From: Myxococcales bacterium
GTDB taxonomy: Bacteria; Myxococcota_A; UBA9160; SMWR01
NCBI GenBank assembly: GCA_013215605.1
Contig: JABSQW010000022.1
Span: 33,119-75,697 of the forward strand
DNA length: 42,579 nt
Reading direction: 5' to 3'
The notes beneath the pieces were generated by a model. The model did not search any database. It saw only the letters and a program-made list of their open reading frames with translations, and was not told the origin of the DNA. Of this stretch, positions 40,825 to 42,579 are shown piece after piece. Both the position numbers and the translations under genes were made by a program. Each line of letters begins with the position of its first letter. The stretch's first letter is position 1.

Positions 40825-41092
40825 GGCAGTCACTCTACCAAGCTTTGAGAAGCTCGGGAGGCCTGGTCGTCGGGAAGCCTTGACCCCGGAGGATGGTCTC
40901 AATCGATCGCAGATGCTGCCATCAGGATGGGAACCTCCCGCCAACTCGATTCTTGAACTGATGAGAGGTCTCGATGCTCTCGTAGCCGAGAACAACGAAT
41001 CATCCGCGATTCCATCGCCTGCCACGCACTGATTCTCTGCCCTGTGCGCCCTGGCCAGGTCGCGCACGTGATCCGCGACATGCGCGCCGCAG

Positions 41093-41707
41093 TTACTCCG
41101 AATAGGGCGGCGCCGGGTCGTACTCCATCAACTTCTGGGTCGATCTCGCGAGATCGACGCCCCAGATCTGACCGGTGAGCCAGAGTGCCATGTCGATGCC
41201 AGCCGACACCCCCGCGGCCGTGACGACGTTGCCATCGGCGATCCAGCGCGTGTCGGTGACGACCTCGGCGTCGGGAGCCATCTCGCGCAGAGCGTCGATG
41301 AATCCCCAGTGAGTGGTGATGCGGCGGCCCTGCGCGGGCCCGGCCGCGTGGAGGAGCATCGAGCCGGTGCAGACGCTCGTCACCCAGGTGCAGGGCTCGG
41401 AGGCTTTCGCGAGCCAGTCGAGGAGGACCTGGTTGTTCGCCTCGGTGCGCGTGCCCTGACCGCCGGGAACGAGGACGACGTCGAGGGGCGGGGCGTCGTC
41501 GAACGTGTAGTCGGGCAGCACGCGCAGACCGTTCGCGCTGCGGATCGGCCCCTCGCGCTCGGCCACCGTGAAGACGTTCAGGCCTTCGAGCTGCATCGCA
41601 GCCATCTTGAAGACCTCCCAGGGTCCCACGTAGTCGAGCTCCTCGGCGTCCTCGTAGAGCAGGATGCCGATGTTCTTCACGTGCGGTTTCGCTTCCGGGG
41701 TCGTCAT
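41093..41707 (-). CDS. DJ-1/PfpI family protein, isonitrile-hydratase-like
   Basis: 204 residues. The DJ-1 fold shows IGILLYEDAEELDYVGPWEVF at the N-terminus (residues 13-33), a strand LDVVLVPGGQGTR near 74, and the nucleophile elbow TSVCTGSMLLHAAG with Cys near 112, followed by TTHWGF near 131. The THW sequence and the DYxGPWE start resemble isonitrile hydratase (InhA-type) proteins; a peptidase or glyoxalase role is less likely. Its ATG overlaps the stop of the upstream GlxA-type regulator (ATGA), which suggests that the regulator senses a related compound and controls this enzyme. Confidence 0.85.
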   Translation of the reverse strand: MTTPEAKPHVKNIGILLYEDAEELDYVGPWEVFKMAAMQLEGLNVFTVAEREGPIRSANGLRVLPDYTFDDAPPLDVVLVPGGQGTRTEANNQVLLDWLAKASEPCTWVTSVCTGSMLLHAAGPAQGRRITTHWGFIDALREMAPDAEVVTDTRWIADGNVVTAAGVSAGIDMALWLTGQIWGVDLARSTQKLMEYDPAPPYSE

Positions 41708-42579
41708 GCTGTGGCCTCCTCGAGTTCTGTGTTCTGGAATCGGCTGCGATACGCGGCGGGACTGACGCGCACGCTTCGCAGGAAGGCGCGACGCATCGTC
41801 TCCGCGCTACCGAATCCGCAATCGGCCGCGACCTCGTCGACGCCGTGCGACGTCTCCTCGAGCAGGCGCCTCGCGGCCTCGACGCGCGCCCGCTCGACGA
41901 ATCGCGCCGGGGTCGTGTCGAGCTCGCGGGCGAACACCCGCGCGAAGTTGCGCGGGCTCATCCCGGCTCGCGCGGCCAGCGCCTCGACCCTGAGGTCGTC
42001 CGCGGGGTGTTCGACGATCCACGCCTGAACGTCCTGCAGCGGCTCGCGCTCCGCGAGCTGCGACGCGAGCCGCGCGGAGAACTGGGACTGCCCACCGGGG
42101 CGCTTCAGGAACAACACGAGATGCCGCGCCACGGCCAGAGCGAGATCGCGACCGCAGTCCTCCTCGACCAGCGCGAGGGCGAGGTCCATTCCCGATGTCA
42201 CGCCAGCCGACGTGTAGACGTTGCCGTCCTTGATGAAGATCGGATCGGGGTCGACCTCGATGCTCGGATACTGCTGTGCGAGCAGCTCCCAGTTCGCCCA
42301 GTGTGTCGTGGCACGGCGGCCGTCGAGAAAACCGGCTTGCGCGAGCAGGAAGGCGCCGCTGCACACCGACACGAGGCGTCGCGCCGACGGGGCTTCGCGA
42401 ACGAGCCAGCCAATGAGCGTCGTGTCGAATACCGCCTCGCGCGTTCCCGCACCGCCGGCAACGATGAGCGTGTCGAACGGGCCGCGTGTGTGTCGGAGCG
42501 CGCGATCCGCCACGATCTGAAGCGTCGAAGACATCGCGACCGGCCCCTTGTGGGGCGCCGCGATCTCCACCGTGTAGCC
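41704..42579 (-). CDS. GlxA-family AraC-type regulator with DJ-1/PfpI domain (N-terminus cut by window edge)
   Basis: 292 codons are visible and the frame runs off the right end. The N-terminal part is a DJ-1/PfpI-like sensor (VEIAAPHKGPVAMSSTLQIV, VSVCSGAFLLAQAGFLDGRR with a Cys-Ser-Gly elbow, TTHWANWELL). The C-terminal 100 residues are an AraC HTH pair: LRVEALAARAGMSPRNFARV for the first and DEVAADCGFGSAETMRRAF for the second, then VSPAAYRSRF. GlxA-type regulators usually activate neighbouring catabolic genes. The gene is the first of a coupled pair with the DJ-1 enzyme gene. Confidence 0.92.
   Translation of the reverse strand, partial: GYTVEIAAPHKGPVAMSSTLQIVADRALRHTRGPFDTLIVAGGAGTREAVFDTTLIGWLVREAPSARRLVSVCSGAFLLAQAGFLDGRRATTHWANWELLAQQYPSIEVDPDPIFIKDGNVYTSAGVTSGMDLALALVEEDCGRDLALAVARHLVLFLKRPGGQSQFSARLASQLAEREPLQDVQAWIVEHPADDLRVEALAARAGMSPRNFARVFARELDTTPARFVERARVEAARRLLEETSHGVDEVAADCGFGSAETMRRAFLRSVRVSPAAYRSRFQNTELEEATA

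Noticed and set aside
1-42579. CRISPR arrays, integrases, transposases, toxin-antitoxin or known defence genes
   Set aside because: No regularly spaced direct repeats, DDE or tyrosine recombinase motifs, or defence-system proteins were found on either strand.

Overview
This is a very GC-rich window of about 42.6 kb, densely packed with genes on both strands. It reads as chromosome from a Gram-negative bacterium. The evidence is an Mla phospholipid-transport operon, a PagL-type lipid A deacylase, lipoprotein and Sec signal peptides, a beta-barrel fused to a c-type cytochrome, and topoisomerase IV. The mix of cytochromes P450, short-chain dehydrogenases, an F420-type LLM oxidoreductase, a WS/DGAT acyltransferase and an octaheme cytochrome with TPRs resembles environmental lineages once called Deltaproteobacteria (Myxococcota or Binatota-like). 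That placement is inference only. No rRNA, tRNA, CRISPR array, integrase or transposase was seen.

Layout. 1-1582 (minus): a sulfotransferase cut by the window edge, coupled to a methyltransferase. 1690-2628: a lipoprotein with a probable propeller fold. 2656-6166 (minus): a tightly coupled mlaF-E-D-A-C operon. 6473-9392: a SMUG1-type uracil-DNA glycosylase, a secreted protein built of five short repeats, and a lipoprotein sulfatase with an unusual active-site sequence. 9411-11999 (minus): a phosphotransferase-fold protein with an eroded catalytic loop, preceded by a P450. 12117-15682: a PagL-like deacylase, then a decayed stretch holding a receiver-domain remnant and a 56-residue truncated NhaA, then an octaheme cytochrome-HEAT-TPR protein.

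16257-29166 is a lipid/terpenoid/steroid-type metabolic neighbourhood: three SDRs, an LLM flavin oxidoreductase, an SGNH hydrolase, an exported methyltransferase, a ferritin-like protein, a WS/DGAT acyltransferase, a DUF35-thiolase pair, a second P450 and an alpha/beta hydrolase. 29236-37140 holds DNA-metabolism genes (B-family DNA polymerase, parE, parC) with a small Fis-type HTH protein and a RuBisCO-like protein between them. A 157-bp palindromic intergenic element follows parC. 37368-42579 carries a fused alpha-beta E1 dehydrogenase, a cytochrome-beta-barrel fusion, and a DJ-1/PfpI enzyme coupled to a GlxA-type regulator cut by the window edge.

The items most worth a second look are: the truncated NhaA whose stop overlaps the octaheme cytochrome start (TGATG); the cytochrome-barrel fusion; the RuBisCO-like protein with altered active-site residues; the palindromic element after parC; the clamp-binding-like C-terminus of ParC; and the five-repeat secreted protein. 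No single obvious new defence or biosynthetic system was found.
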